This document shows, in pieces, positions 1 through 9,063 of a stretch of 64,000 bases of DNA. Position 1 is the first letter of the stretch. Each line of letters starts with the position of its first letter. The stretch is from the NCBI RefSeq assembly GCF_017254865.1, contig NZ_JAFKCV010000004.1:1-64000 (forward strand), given 5' to 3'. This DNA is from Bowmanella dokdonensis. GTDB lineage: Bacteria; Pseudomonadota; Gammaproteobacteria; Enterobacterales; Alteromonadaceae. A model generated the notes under the pieces. It saw only the letters and a program-made list of their open reading frames with translations. It was not told the DNA's origin and did not search any database. A program made the position numbers and the translations under genes.

Positions 1-2
1 CG

Positions 3-653
3 CTGGAAGGCGATGCCGAGTGGGAAAAGAAAATCATCGAGCTTGGGGAAGCACTGGATACCTATATTCCAGAGCCAGAGCGTGACATCGACAAGCCGTT
101 CCTGCTGCCAATCGAAGACGTATTCTCTATCTCTGGTCGTGGAACCGTGGTAACGGGCCGTGTAGAGCGTGGTATCGTTAAGACGGGTGACTCAGTGGAA
201 ATCGTGGGTATCAACCCGACCACTACGACGACGGTTACTGGTGTAGAGATGTTCCGCAAGCTGCTGGACGAAGGCCGTGCCGGTGAGAACGTAGGTGCGC
301 TGCTGCGTGGTACCAAGCGTGACGAAGTTGAGCGTGGACAGGTATTGGCCAAGCCAGGTTCAATCAACCCTCACACTAAGTTCGAAGCCGAAGTGTACGT
401 ACTGAGCAAAGACGAAGGTGGCCGTCACACGCCATTCTTCAAAGGCTACCGTCCCCAGTTCTACTTCCGTACGACTGACGTCACCGGCTCAGTAGAGCTG
501 CCAGAAGGCGTAGAGATGGTAATGCCAGGCGACAACCTGAAGTTCAAGGTAGAGCTGATAGCGCCGATTGCGATGGACGAAGGTCTGCGTTTCGCCATCC
601 GTGAAGGTGGTAGAACCGTTGGCGCCGGTGTTGTTTCCAAGATTATTGACTAA
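3..653 (+). CDS. tuf: Elongation factor Tu, C-terminal part (5' end outside window)
   Basis: EF-Tu is the GTPase that delivers aminoacyl-tRNA to the ribosomal A site. The frame is open from the window edge and gives the end of the GTPase domain ([11 protein letters not shown]...), then the beta-barrel domains 2 and 3, seen as [33 protein letters not shown] and the tail [10 protein letters not shown] before TAA. About 216 residues are present of the usual ~394. Codon use is strongly biased, as expected of a highly expressed gene. A rho-independent terminator follows about 26 nt after the stop. Whether this is tufA or tufB cannot be told from the window: neither the fusA nor the secE/tRNA context is visible. 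Confidence 0.98.
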   Translation: MEGDAEWEKKIIELGEALDTYIPEPERDIDKPFLLPIEDVFSISGRGTVVTGRVERGIVKTGDSVEIVGINPTTTTTVTGVEMFRKLLDEGRAGENVGALLRGTKRDEVERGQVLAKPGSINPHTKFEAEVYVLSKDEGGRHTPFFKGYRPQFYFRTTDVTGSVELPEGVEMVMPGDNLKFKVELIAPIAMDEGLRFAIREGGRTVGAGVVSKIID

Positions 654-678
654 TCTGGATTCTTCACAAAGCTGAAGC

Positions 679-706
679 AAAAAGGCCGCACACTGCGGCC
701 TTTTTC
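679..706 (+). terminator. Rho-independent terminator of tuf
   Basis: An 8-10 bp GC-rich stem (AAGGCCGCA / TGCGGCCTT, loop CAC) is followed by a run of T, about 26 nt downstream of the tuf stop codon. Confidence 0.9.
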
Positions 707-726
707 GTACAGGCAGTTTTTTTATG

Positions 727-1083
727 AACTACTTCCATGTAGTTAACCTGCGCTGCAGGCCAGCTAAAGCTGTTCCCTGGCGTTCCCTACGCCATGGTGC
801 TCCTGCAAAAACTGCACTTCCGCCATCCCTGGCGGTCGTAGTGCGGGCGTCGTATCTAAAATCATCGACTAATTCTTCCGGAAAGAATTTACTCACCACC
901 TCCCTGTGGTTCGTCCTTCGGACCCGCTAAAGCGGTTGATGATTGCTCCAGGCAATCATGCTGAACAGCCGGAGGCTGGCCCGTAAGGGCGCAGGGCAGG
1001 GTGAAAACGGAATAAGGAACAGCAAACTGTCTTGCTGTTTCCCGTTTGAACGATCCGAGCTCTGCGAGGGGCTGGGCAGCCCG
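727..1083. repeat. Train of consecutive mini-hairpins between tuf and the next gene
   Basis: This 469-base stretch without a clear gene is packed with short perfect inverted repeats, one after another: 727-744, 747-759, 761-772, 778-794, 820-835, 871-889, 895-910, 913-923, 924-935, 941-957, 966-978, 979-990, then a nested larger one at 1005-1047 and one at 1070-1083. Stems are 4-8 bp and loops 3-7 nt, several with the loop TTCC, TTCCC or TCCC. They differ in stem sequence, so this is a structural rather than a sequence repeat. A REP/BIME-like composite element is one reading. No function is assigned. Confidence 0.6.
843..872 (+). pseudogene. Scrap of a second tuf 3' end
   Basis: Read in frame these 30 bases give AGVVSKIID followed by TAA, identical at the protein level to the last residues of the tuf copy 220 bases upstream but with different codons (for example GTC GTA TCT AAA ATC ATC against GTT GTT TCC AAG ATT ATT). 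Upstream of the match the sequence turns into a mini-hairpin, so only the extreme 3' end survives. It is too short to be a gene. It probably reflects recombination between tuf copies or insertion into a former tuf locus. Confidence 0.6.
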
Positions 1084-1122
1084 AAGTACTTATAGAGACT
1101 TAGAACGCTAGAAAAGGTCACT

Positions 1123-1314
1123 GTGTTCTTTTATCGTTGTAAGCGGGATTACTGTCAGCGTTTGGATGAACGAAAACTGGGCTTTGCTGAATTCCGCTCC
1201 ATGGCCTGTGTTGCCAATGAGATGGTTGAAGCGCATCGGCAAGTGGAACAGCAGTTGAAGGAGGCCAACCGGGAGCTGGAAAGGCTGCGGGGAGTACCGC
1301 CTGATCCCAACTGA
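1123..1314 (+). CDS. Small hypothetical protein with C-terminal coiled coil
   Basis: A 63-residue open frame starts at GTG and ends just before a strong terminator, which favours a real transcription unit. The N-terminal part is rich in aromatic and basic residues (MFFYRCKRDYCQRLDERKLG). The second half is a likely amphipathic coiled coil (NEMVEAHRQVEQQLKEANRE) followed by a short proline-containing tail. No known family is recognised, and the ribosome-binding site is weak. Function is unknown. Confidence 0.5.
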   Translation: MFFYRCKRDYCQRLDERKLGFAEFRSMACVANEMVEAHRQVEQQLKEANRELERLRGVPPDPN

Positions 1315-1324
1315 CTGGCAATAA

Positions 1325-1346
1325 AAAGCCCCGTTTCCGGGGCTTT
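1325..1346. terminator. Bidirectional terminator between the small gene and the RND operon
   Basis: A 9-bp perfect stem, AAAGCCCCG / CGGGGCTTT, with a 4-nt loop and A/T runs on both sides. It sits between the convergent small gene and RND permease gene and can serve both. Confidence 0.85.
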
Positions 1347-1351
1347 ACTTG

Positions 1352-4300
1352 TTATGCACGGCTAGACTCACCTTCGATGGTGGGTTTGTCCGAGTTCCTG
1401 GCCAGCTTTGTCTTTATCCAGGCAAAAGGCTTACGTGCATCTTCCAGAATCAGGTACAGGCAAGGCACCAGCAGCAGTGTCACCAGAGTGGCATAGAGTA
1501 CCGCAAAGCCCAGGGCTACCGCCATGGGGATCACAAATCTGGCCTGCAGGCTGGTCTCAAACATGATGGGCAGTACGCCGGCAAAGGTGGTGATGGAAGT
1601 CAGGGTAATGGCCCGGAAACGGGCACAGCCTGCTTCTATGACCGCATCCTGAATGCGTATGCCCTCTGCACGGCGCTGGTTAATGTAATCTGTCATCACC
1701 AGGCTGTCATTGATCACCACACCTGCTGCAGCAATCAGGCCGAAGGTCGACATCATGCTCATATCCAGGCCGAAGAAGAAATGGCCCCAGATGGCGCCGG
1801 TCAGGCTGAACGGGATCACCGACATAATGATGATCGGCTGCCCATAGCTCTTCAGTGGCACCGCCAGCAGTATATAGACGATGATCATACCGGCGATAAA
1901 GAACAGCATCTGTTCATTCTGTTGGGCCTGCTGCTCGGCGATATCTCCGCCCAGTTCGGTCATCACTGAGGGATACTTGTTCTTCAGTTCAGGCAGCAGG
2001 GTCTTCTCGATGGTTTCCACCACCGCATTGGGTTCGACTTTTTCCTCGTCGATGGCGCCCCACACATAGACACTGCGGTAGCCTCCCTCACGGCGGATAT
2101 AGCTGATACCTGGCTGTTCATCCAGGGTCACCACATCGCCCAGCATGACTTCTTCTCCGGAAGGCGTGGTAATCACTGCATATTTAAGCTCGGCAAAGCG
2201 CTCCCGGGTCAGGCGCGGGTAACGCACCATTACCCTGACCTCTTCTGTGCCGCGAATGACCCGCTGGGCCTCGCTGCCGTAGAAGCTGGCGCCAATCTGG
2301 CTGGCAATACTGGTCAGATCCAGTCCCAGGTCATAAGCCACAGGCAGAAGCTGCAACTGGATTTCCTTGCTGGCCGGGTCGATGGTCGAGCTGACATCGT
2401 ACAGCCCCTCCTGCCCCTGCAGCATAGAGATAAATTCACGGCCGGCGGCATTCAGTGTCTTGATGTCCGAGCCGAACAACAGATAGCCGAACTCGCCGTC
2501 GTCACCACCGCCGTTCACGTCATCCTGGATGGTGAAGGATTTCATGCCGGGGATTTCGGGAATTTTCTCCCGCCAGCGGCGGGCCAGCTCAAAGGCGGTG
2601 AAGGGGCGTTGTTCTTCATCTATCAACGGTACCACGATGCGGGCCTCGGTCCGGCCCTGGTTGAAGGCCAGCAGGTCTTTAACCATACCCGTGCCGAACT
2701 CAGCCTCAATTTCCCGGTCAACTTCCCAGATAACGGCTTCTACAGTCTTCAGGGCGTCGATGGTGGCCTGATCTGACACGGTCTCATTCATTTCCAGACT
2801 GACGCTGGGGAAATCATGGGGGACCTTGGGGGTGGGGACAGTGCGTACATGGCCTGCTGAGATCAGGGCAAAACTGATCAGCAGAATGGCAATAAAGCTG
2901 CACAATACCAGCCAGCGGTTTTGGGTACAGCGGGTGACAAAGTTCTTGTAGGGGCCGTTGACGAAACCGAAGAAGCGGCGATTGAACCTGGCACGCCAGC
3001 TGTCTTCCTTGACCGGGTGAAAGTTGATATGAGCAATGTGCGCCGGCAGGATCAGCTTGGACTCAATGAGACTGAAGGTCAGGCAGAGAATCACAACCAC
3101 GGCTATGATATAGAAGAAGGTCCCTTCCGGTCCGCTACTGAAGGTAAAAGGCGCGAAGACGGCAATGGTGGTCAGTACGCCAAAGGTAGCCGGGGTGGCC
3201 ACCCGTTTGGCCCCTTTAATCACATTCTCCACTCCATGGCCGCTCTTCTCAATTTCCGTATAGGCGCTTTCCCCTATGACAATGGCATCGTCCACCACTA
3301 TCCCCAGCACCATAATAAAGGCAAACAGGGAGAGAATATTGATGCTGATACCGAACACCGGCATCATCATCACCGCGCCAAGAAAACAGACCGGCAGGCC
3401 TACCATGACCCAGAAGGCCAGACGGAAGCGCAGAAACAGGGTCAGCATCAGCGCCACCAGTATGGAGCCCTGGAACAGGTTACTCAGCATCATGTCAAGG
3501 CGGGCATTCAGGTAGTAGGTCATATCCACCAGAATTTTCATCTCCACACCCTGTGGCAGGCTCTTGTTGCGATGATCTATATAGTCTTTGACTGACTGGG
3601 CGACCGGCACCATGTTCTGATCCCGGGTGGCCTTGACGGACATAAAGATGGCGTTCTCGCCGGAATATTTGAAGTAGCGCTCACCCTCGACAAATTCGTC
3701 CTGGATGGTGGCCACGTCTCTGAGCAATACCTTGGCACCGCTGGGACCAATCTTCACCGGGATCTGGCGGAACTGCTCACCGCTGTAACGCTGATTCTCG
3801 ACCCGCACAGAGATGATACCCGACTCGGTGCGCAACTGACCGGCCGAGATATTCGCCGAGTAGCGGCGAATGGCCTGGGACACCTCCGCCAGTGTCAGAT
3901 TGTACTTGCGCAGCATTTCCGGCTGGATTTCGATGGCGATTTCATCATCCGGGCTGTCCACATTCACCAAAGACACATTACCCAAATGGAGCATCTCCTT
4001 CTCCACCTGATTGGCAATGCTCTTAAGCTCAGTCAACGGCAGATCACCCACCACGGCCATCTCAATGACATCCTGGCGGAATTCTATCTGTGAAACGGTA
4101 ACCGGCTCCATGTCGGCGGGAAAGGTGGCGATACTGTCCACCCGCAGTTTCACCTTGTCCAACACATCGGTCAGTTTCTTGTCCGTACGTATTTCCAGTG
4201 TCACCCGTCCGTAATTGCGAAAGGCACGGGACACGGTTTTCTTAATCTCGGTAATGTCCTTGATGGCTTCTTCAATCTTGATCAGAATGCCTTCTTCTAT

Positions 4301-4498
4301 CTCCTGCGGGGATGCGCCGCGGTAATTGGCTTCAATTTCGATATAGTTGATTTCCACATTGGGAAACATCTGCCGCTGTATGGTGAAATAACTGACAATA
4401 CCCATGACGATGATAAACAACATCATCAGGTTGGCCGCTACCGAGTTATGGGCGAAAAATGCGATCAGGCCCGTTTGTTTCTGCTCTTGAGTTGACAT
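1352..4498 (-). CDS. RND efflux pump inner-membrane permease (AcrB/MdtB-like)
   Basis: A proton-driven export pump of the resistance-nodulation-division superfamily that would work with the adaptor encoded immediately upstream and an outer-membrane channel not seen here. At 1048 residues it has the family length. The N-terminus holds the first membrane helix (VAANLMMLFIIVMGIVSYF), followed by the porter domain, a helix block, a second porter domain and a second helix block. The proton-relay acidic pair appears in GIVVDDAIVIGES near residue 400, and the equivalent region of the second half reads AAAGVVINDSLVMTDY. The 9-nt gap to the adaptor gene marks one operon. Substrate cannot be inferred. 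Drug or bile-type export is typical of the family. Confidence 0.93.
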   Translation of the reverse strand: MSTQEQKQTGLIAFFAHNSVAANLMMLFIIVMGIVSYFTIQRQMFPNVEINYIEIEANYRGASPQEIEEGILIKIEEAIKDITEIKKTVSRAFRNYGRVTLEIRTDKKLTDVLDKVKLRVDSIATFPADMEPVTVSQIEFRQDVIEMAVVGDLPLTELKSIANQVEKEMLHLGNVSLVNVDSPDDEIAIEIQPEMLRKYNLTLAEVSQAIRRYSANISAGQLRTESGIISVRVENQRYSGEQFRQIPVKIGPSGAKVLLRDVATIQDEFVEGERYFKYSGENAIFMSVKATRDQNMVPVAQSVKDYIDHRNKSLPQGVEMKILVDMTYYLNARLDMMLSNLFQGSILVALMLTLFLRFRLAFWVMVGLPVCFLGAVMMMPVFGISINILSLFAFIMVLGIVVDDAIVIGESAYTEIEKSGHGVENVIKGAKRVATPATFGVLTTIAVFAPFTFSSGPEGTFFYIIAVVVILCLTFSLIESKLILPAHIAHINFHPVKEDSWRARFNRRFFGFVNGPYKNFVTRCTQNRWLVLCSFIAILLISFALISAGHVRTVPTPKVPHDFPSVSLEMNETVSDQATIDALKTVEAVIWEVDREIEAEFGTGMVKDLLAFNQGRTEARIVVPLIDEEQRPFTAFELARRWREKIPEIPGMKSFTIQDDVNGGGDDGEFGYLLFGSDIKTLNAAGREFISMLQGQEGLYDVSSTIDPASKEIQLQLLPVAYDLGLDLTSIASQIGASFYGSEAQRVIRGTEEVRVMVRYPRLTRERFAELKYAVITTPSGEEVMLGDVVTLDEQPGISYIRREGGYRSVYVWGAIDEEKVEPNAVVETIEKTLLPELKNKYPSVMTELGGDIAEQQAQQNEQMLFFIAGMIIVYILLAVPLKSYGQPIIIMSVIPFSLTGAIWGHFFFGLDMSMMSTFGLIAAAGVVINDSLVMTDYINQRRAEGIRIQDAVIEAGCARFRAITLTSITTFAGVLPIMFETSLQARFVIPMAVALGFAVLYATLVTLLLVPCLYLILEDARKPFAWIKTKLARNSDKPTIEGESSRA

Positions 4499-4507
4499 GC
4501 GGGCTCC

Positions 4508-5689
4508 TTAACGACTGGCCTGGGCGACCAGTTCATCCGTTTCTGCCTGACCGGCATTCTTCGCTTCGCTAGCCAGTTTAACTTTCATCCCTTTTTGTGG
4601 ATATTCGGGGAGGGTCATCACCACCTGATCGCCGTTGGACAGGCCGTCGCCGATTAAAAAGTACTCCCCTTCCTCACGCAGCACTTCCACTTTCCTGGCA
4701 GCCAGTTGGTTGTCCTGATCCACCACCCATACCGTGCGATTGGTCACCAGTTCCTGGGGCAGCCTATACACCTCATTCAGGGTGCGGCCAGGCAGGGTGA
4801 CTTCAACATAACTGCCAAACTTGAACTTGGGGGCATCCGTATTCAGGCTGTAAGGGTCTTTGATGCGGGCGACTATCTGGCTCATGCGGGTTTCCACATC
4901 GACCACGCCCAGATCCCTGTGAATCACTGCCTGGCGACTGACAGACTGCACCCCGCGACTGGTAATAGTGGCTTCGTTGCCTTCCAGATCGGCGGGCAGA
5001 AAGGCGCTGTCAAAGCCGGCGATGGGCAGCAGGATTTCTGCAGTCTCGATATTGTAAAGCTCAGCAACCTGGGTACCGACACTGACGTACTGCCCCTGAC
5101 CCAGTTCTCTGGAGATGACCAATGCATCATAAGGGGCCCTGACCTCACAGTACTGCAGGTCGCGTTTGGCGATTTTTAACCTGGCTTCTGCCGATTTGAC
5201 CGCAGCTTCGGCGCTGAGCACCTGGGGCTTGCGCAGGTAGAGGTCAGTAACCTTGCTGTCCGGCAGGCTTCTGGCCTCGCTCCTGGCCACTTCTGCCCGA
5301 GCCCGTTCCTCTATCAACTGGGCGTTGGCCTGTTTCAGTTCGGCTTCGGCCTGAAGCAGGGCAGCTTCATATTTTTCCTTGTCGATACTAAACAGCACTG
5401 TTCCCCGCTTGACCAGCCCGCCGGGCAAAAAGTCCGGATGCCAGGCTACCACCTCGCCTGATACCAAGGCGGCCAGTTGGGTTCTCTCCAGGGGCGCCAC
5501 TTCCCCATAAGTATTGATCACAACCTGGTAGTCCTGAGCCGATATTTCATTGACTCTTACAGTCGGGCGGGTGTCCACCACCTCCTGTTCTGCTTTTTCA
5601 TTGGTGGTCGCGTTGATGGCAGCCATGCCTGCCACGCCCAGGCCCAGTACTGCCAGGGGCAATGCTACTTTTATCCATTTCTGTTTCAT
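4508..5689 (-). CDS. RND efflux periplasmic adaptor (HlyD/AcrA family)
   Basis: The membrane-fusion protein linking the RND permease to an outer-membrane channel. At 393 residues it has one N-terminal membrane anchor or signal (KVALPLAVLGLGVAGMAAI), a barrel-sandwich (lipoyl-like) segment around EVVAWHPDFLPGGLVKRGTV, a helical hairpin rich in A, E and R (LLQAEAELKQANAQLIEERA), the second half of the lipoyl domain (YCEVRAPYDALV), then beta-barrel and membrane-proximal domains. It is the first gene of the two-gene operon; its promoter should lie in the 160-base gap before the divergent VF530 gene. Confidence 0.93.
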   Translation of the reverse strand: MKQKWIKVALPLAVLGLGVAGMAAINATTNEKAEQEVVDTRPTVRVNEISAQDYQVVINTYGEVAPLERTQLAALVSGEVVAWHPDFLPGGLVKRGTVLFSIDKEKYEAALLQAEAELKQANAQLIEERARAEVARSEARSLPDSKVTDLYLRKPQVLSAEAAVKSAEARLKIAKRDLQYCEVRAPYDALVISRELGQGQYVSVGTQVAELYNIETAEILLPIAGFDSAFLPADLEGNEATITSRGVQSVSRQAVIHRDLGVVDVETRMSQIVARIKDPYSLNTDAPKFKFGSYVEVTLPGRTLNEVYRLPQELVTNRTVWVVDQDNQLAARKVEVLREEGEYFLIGDGLSNGDQVVMTLPEYPQKGMKVKLASEAKNAGQAETDELVAQASR

Positions 5690-5850
5690 CGTCTCTACCG
5701 GTCATTTAATTCTTTTGTGCGCGTATCATACCTAAGCGGAAAACAAAAGGCGTTAGCCAATTGTAAATATGTATGAGCCGATATTTCAGGCCAGCCGTCG
5801 CAAAAGACAAACCGGCTCTGTTAAAATGGGCTTTTTCTAAGAGTTGTGCC

Positions 5851-6090
5851 ATGGATTCGCAAGCCAATAATCCGTTACACGGGATTACCCTGGAGCAAAT
5901 GCTGGTCAGGCTGGAACAACGCCTGGGATGGCAGGAGATGGGACGGGCCGTGGATATCCGCTGTTTTACTCATGACCCCTCTATTAAATCCAGTCTGAAA
6001 TTTCTGCGCCGCACCCCCTGGGCAAGGGAAAAGGTTGAGCGGCTATACCTAAATGTGTTTCATGTGTGGGGAGGAAAAAGCCAGCGATGA
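5851..6090 (+). CDS. VF530 family protein (DUF2132)
   Basis: A 79-residue protein with the hallmark family motifs NNPLHGITLEQML, IRCFTHDPSIKSSLKFLR and TPWAREKVERLYL. The family has a small helical DNA-binding-like structure (named after Vibrio fischeri VF530) and no firmly known role. The ATG at 5851 is preferred over an upstream in-frame ATG at 5773 because the family begins right at NNPLHG. It lies alone between the divergent RND operon and the beta-glucan locus. Confidence 0.88.
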   Translation: MDSQANNPLHGITLEQMLVRLEQRLGWQEMGRAVDIRCFTHDPSIKSSLKFLRRTPWAREKVERLYLNVFHVWGGKSQR

Positions 6091-6196
6091 CCGGCGACAT
6101 GCTCACAGAGTGTTCTGTGTTGCTTTAAAGTCGGGGCTTCCAACGCTTTTACAGCCTTGTTTGTAAATAGTTTGTAATAAAGTTTTGCGCCGGTTA

Positions 6197-6225
6197 TTGA
6201 CGAGATAAGTCCGTTAACATAATCT
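6197..6225 (+). promoter_or_regulatory. Sigma-70-type promoter of the GH16 gene
   Basis: TTGACG at 6197-6202, a 17-nt spacer and TAATCT at 6220-6225. The first LacI-type operator begins one base after the -10 box, so it would cover the transcription start. Confidence 0.65.
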
Positions 6226-6226
6226 A

Positions 6227-6272
6227 TGTAAGCGCTTTCATGTCTGTTTCGTTTTATTTGTAAGCGCTTACG
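6227..6272. promoter_or_regulatory. Two LacI-family operators before GH16
   Basis: TGTAAGCGCTTTCA at 6227-6240 and TGTAAGCGCTTACG at 6259-6272, 32 bp apart centre to centre (about three helix turns). Both match the palindromic TGTAAGCGCTTACA type typical of LacI/GalR regulators, and the same box recurs at 19549, 26466 and 26710 in this locus. The likely binder is the LacI protein encoded at 22419-23414. Confidence 0.8.
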
Positions 6273-6329
6273 GCTGATTAACCAGTCAGATCCCGACTAA
6301 GAATCCATGTCTGCATTAGGGCTGAATAC

Positions 6330-8987
6330 ATGAAGACAACAGCGACAATACTGTCCCGTTTGGCGGCCACCTTCTCGGTGGCGGCTTTATTGGGATGTGG
6401 TGAAAGTGCCACGACGAATACCGATCTGGACAAGGTCGATCCCACCCTGCCGGTCAGTAGCTGGGAGATGGTTTGGAGCGACGAATTCGACGGCGCCGGT
6501 ATCGATACCGATAATTGGACCTTCGAGGTCAACTGTGCCGGTGGCGGTAACAACGAAAAGCAGTGCTACACCGACAGCGAAGACAATGCCTTTACTAGCG
6601 ACGGCATGCTCAATATCGTCGCTCTGCCGGCCGAAGAGGGAGCGGAAAAGCCCTATACATCTGCCAGACTGAATACCCGCTACAAGGCCGACTTCAAATA
6701 TGGTCGGATAGAGATGCGGGCCAAGCTTCCCTACGGTCAGGGCAGCTGGCCGGCCTTCTGGATGATGCCGACCGATGAGCGTTATGGCGGCTGGCCGCGC
6801 TCCGGCGAAATCGACATTATGGAGGCGGTCAACCTCAAGGCCCCAACAGCAGAAGGGCAGGCAGAAGCCAGTGTGCATGGCACCCTGCATTACGGCAAAG
6901 AGTGGCCAAACAATGCCAGTTCTGGCAAGGCCTACCAACTGCCGGATGGACAAAATCCTGCCGATGATTTTCATACCTACGCCATCGAATGGCAGGAAGG
7001 TGAAATTCGCTGGTATGTGGACGACTACCTGTTTGCCACCCAGCGTCAATCCAAAGTGCGCTATAACAGCAAAGGTGAGCCGGTTGGCCTGGCTCATCGG
7101 GGTTGGTTTGCAGAATACTTCGGTCAGGGCAGCGGTGAGTTGGAAACCCACTGGGACACCGCCCCTTTCGATCAGGAATTCTACCTGATCCTGAACCTGG
7201 CCGTGGGCGGTGACTGGCCCGAAAACGTCAACACCCTGGGCATTGACGCCGGAGCGTTTGCCGATGGACAGAGCTATATTATTGATTATGTCAGGGTCTA
7301 CGAATGTGCCCTGGATCCTGTCACAGGGAAAGGCTGCGAAACAGTACGCCCTGGTTATGACAGCAAAGACGATGCTCTGGTTGAAGGTGCTGCGCCTATT
7401 CCTTCTCCCCCCTCTTCGGGCATCCCGCAAAACCTGACGATCTTCGATGGCAGTGTTAACCCCAACTGGCCTGCCTGGGATTGCTGTGGCGGCTCCACGC
7501 CGAGTTTAGTGGCCGATGATGAGCGTGGCGACGTGATGGAGTTTACTGTAGGTGCTGCACCTACGGTCAATGGCTTTATCAGTCGTGCAGAATTTATTAC
7601 TGACCCATCTGGACAGCCTAAGCCGTTTGACGCTTCGCCAATCATTGAAAATGGCGCCATCAGCTTTGATATGCGGGTGGTATCGGCACCCAATAATCCG
7701 GATGCGGCCTGGTTGTTCAAAGTGGAGAGCGTGGGTGCCAGCACCGCAGTGGAAATACCCCTGAATACCAGCTCAGAGGGCGTCGATCCTGTGCCCGGTC
7801 AGTGGCAGACCTACACTTTCCCGCTGCAGATGCTGGCTGACGCCGGTCTGGATGTCTCGGCCATTGACGTGATCATGATTTTCCCGGCCTGGGGATCAGG
7901 TGAGGGTGCGGTTTACCGGGTCGATAATGCCCAAATTGCACAGGACGGAATCAGCCTGCCTGAACTGGTAATTTTCGAAGAGGGAATGAATCCGGCCTGG
8001 CCCATGTGGGATTGCTGTGGCGGTTCGGTGCCCACTGAGGAGATGGATGACGCGGAACATGATTTGGTGGCTGAATTCCGGATCGGTGCATCTCCCACTG
8101 TGATGGGCTTTATCACCCGCAGCGCCAATGGCGGCAGTGACGAGCCTTTCGATGCCACTCCACTGCTGGATGGCGGCTTGATCCAATTCGAGATGAAAGT
8201 GGTCAGCATGCCCAACAATCCCGATGCAGCCTGGTTGTTTAAAGTGGAAGCCGACAATGCCGCTTCGGCCGTCGAGCTGAACCTGACTGAAAGTGAAGAA
8301 GGGCAGGCGCCGGTGGCCGGCCAGTGGCAGACATACAGCTTTAAGATCTCGGACTTGGCCGACGCGGGCCTGGATGTGTCAGCCATCGATGTGCTGATGA
8401 TTTTCCCGGCCTGGGGGGCAGGCGAAGGGGCTGTGTATCGTGTGGATAACGTCAAAATCTTCCACCCTGACAGCGGCGCGCCGGCCGGTGACAGCCTGAC
8501 CCTGTTTAAAGATACGGTGGCCGATCAGTGGTCAATCTGGGACTGCTGTGGTGGTAGCACACCGACCGAAGAACAGGATGACGACGCCCATGGCACGGTC
8601 GCCCAGTACGTCATCGGCAGCGCACCAACGGTAATGGGTTTCCTGGCCGAAGATGGGGTCTATTTCGATGCCTCTGCACTGTTGGCCGATGGGGTGGTCA
8701 GGTTTGAGATGAAAGTGGTCTCTGCCCCGGACAACCCGGATGCTGTGTGGAAATTCAAAATTGAATCCGGTGATGCCGCGACTGCAGTAGAGCTGAATTT
8801 GTCTGATTCCCAGGAAGGGCAGGCGCCGTCGGTCGGACAATGGCAGACCTACACCTACAGCCTGCAGGATTTGTTTGATGCGGGATTGGATATCAGCGCA
8901 ATCGATGTGGTGATGGTCTTCCCTGCCTGGGGAACTGGCGAGGGCGCAGTATACCGACTGGACAATGCGGTGATCGCGCGTCCCTGA
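6330..8987 (+). CDS. GH16 endo-beta-1,3-glucanase (laminarinase-type) lipoprotein with three repeated C-terminal domains
   Basis: Predicted to cut beta-1,3- or mixed-linkage glucans outside the cell. The N-terminus is a lipoprotein signal (ending LLGC). The GH16 domain spans about residues 44-330 and carries the catalytic motif GEIDIMEAV, with Glu160 as nucleophile, Asp162 and Glu165 as acid/base, plus the usual WPAFWMMP and YFDQEFYLILNLAVGG-type strands. After a proline-rich linker come three related domains of about 160 residues starting near residues 369, 545 and 720, each opening with W-x-WDCCGGS and closing with an AWG-x-GEGAVYR-x-DN strand. They are probably carbohydrate-binding beta-sandwiches (inference). 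It heads the locus and is followed 76 nt later by a TonB receptor gene. Confidence 0.93.
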   Translation: MKTTATILSRLAATFSVAALLGCGESATTNTDLDKVDPTLPVSSWEMVWSDEFDGAGIDTDNWTFEVNCAGGGNNEKQCYTDSEDNAFTSDGMLNIVALPAEEGAEKPYTSARLNTRYKADFKYGRIEMRAKLPYGQGSWPAFWMMPTDERYGGWPRSGEIDIMEAVNLKAPTAEGQAEASVHGTLHYGKEWPNNASSGKAYQLPDGQNPADDFHTYAIEWQEGEIRWYVDDYLFATQRQSKVRYNSKGEPVGLAHRGWFAEYFGQGSGELETHWDTAPFDQEFYLILNLAVGGDWPENVNTLGIDAGAFADGQSYIIDYVRVYECALDPVTGKGCETVRPGYDSKDDALVEGAAPIPSPPSSGIPQNLTIFDGSVNPNWPAWDCCGGSTPSLVADDERGDVMEFTVGAAPTVNGFISRAEFITDPSGQPKPFDASPIIENGAISFDMRVVSAPNNPDAAWLFKVESVGASTAVEIPLNTSSEGVDPVPGQWQTYTFPLQMLADAGLDVSAIDVIMIFPAWGSGEGAVYRVDNAQIAQDGISLPELVIFEEGMNPAWPMWDCCGGSVPTEEMDDAEHDLVAEFRIGASPTVMGFITRSANGGSDEPFDATPLLDGGLIQFEMKVVSMPNNPDAAWLFKVEADNAASAVELNLTESEEGQAPVAGQWQTYSFKISDLADAGLDVSAIDVLMIFPAWGAGEGAVYRVDNVKIFHPDSGAPAGDSLTLFKDTVADQWSIWDCCGGSTPTEEQDDDAHGTVAQYVIGSAPTVMGFLAEDGVYFDASALLADGVVRFEMKVVSAPDNPDAVWKFKIESGDAATAVELNLSDSQEGQAPSVGQWQTYTYSLQDLFDAGLDISAIDVVMVFPAWGTGEGAVYRLDNAVIARP
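7434..8984 (+). repeat. Three tandem WDCCGGS domain repeats inside the GH16 gene
   Basis: Three in-frame copies begin near 7434, 7962 and 8500. Shared landmarks in order are WDCCGGS, a GAAPTV/GSAPTV-x-GF segment, VVS-x-PNNPDA-W-FK, GQWQTY and the closing AWG-x-GEGAVYR segment. The vicinal cysteine pair is kept in all three. The nucleotide copies have diverged, so the duplication is old. Confidence 0.85.
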
Positions 8988-9063
8988 GGATCCTCTGACA
9001 CATTGTACCGGGGGCAACCTCTGCCCCCGCCACAGACAACAGATTTAAATAAGTAGGGCAGTC

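Noticed and set aside
724..930. A 68-codon plus-strand frame after tuf
   Set aside because: It runs through the mini-hairpin array and out of frame across the tuf scrap; no ribosome-binding site or family resemblance.
6387..7430. A 347-codon minus-strand frame inside the GH16 gene
   Set aside because: Entirely antisense to a gene with intact catalytic motifs; a codon-bias shadow.
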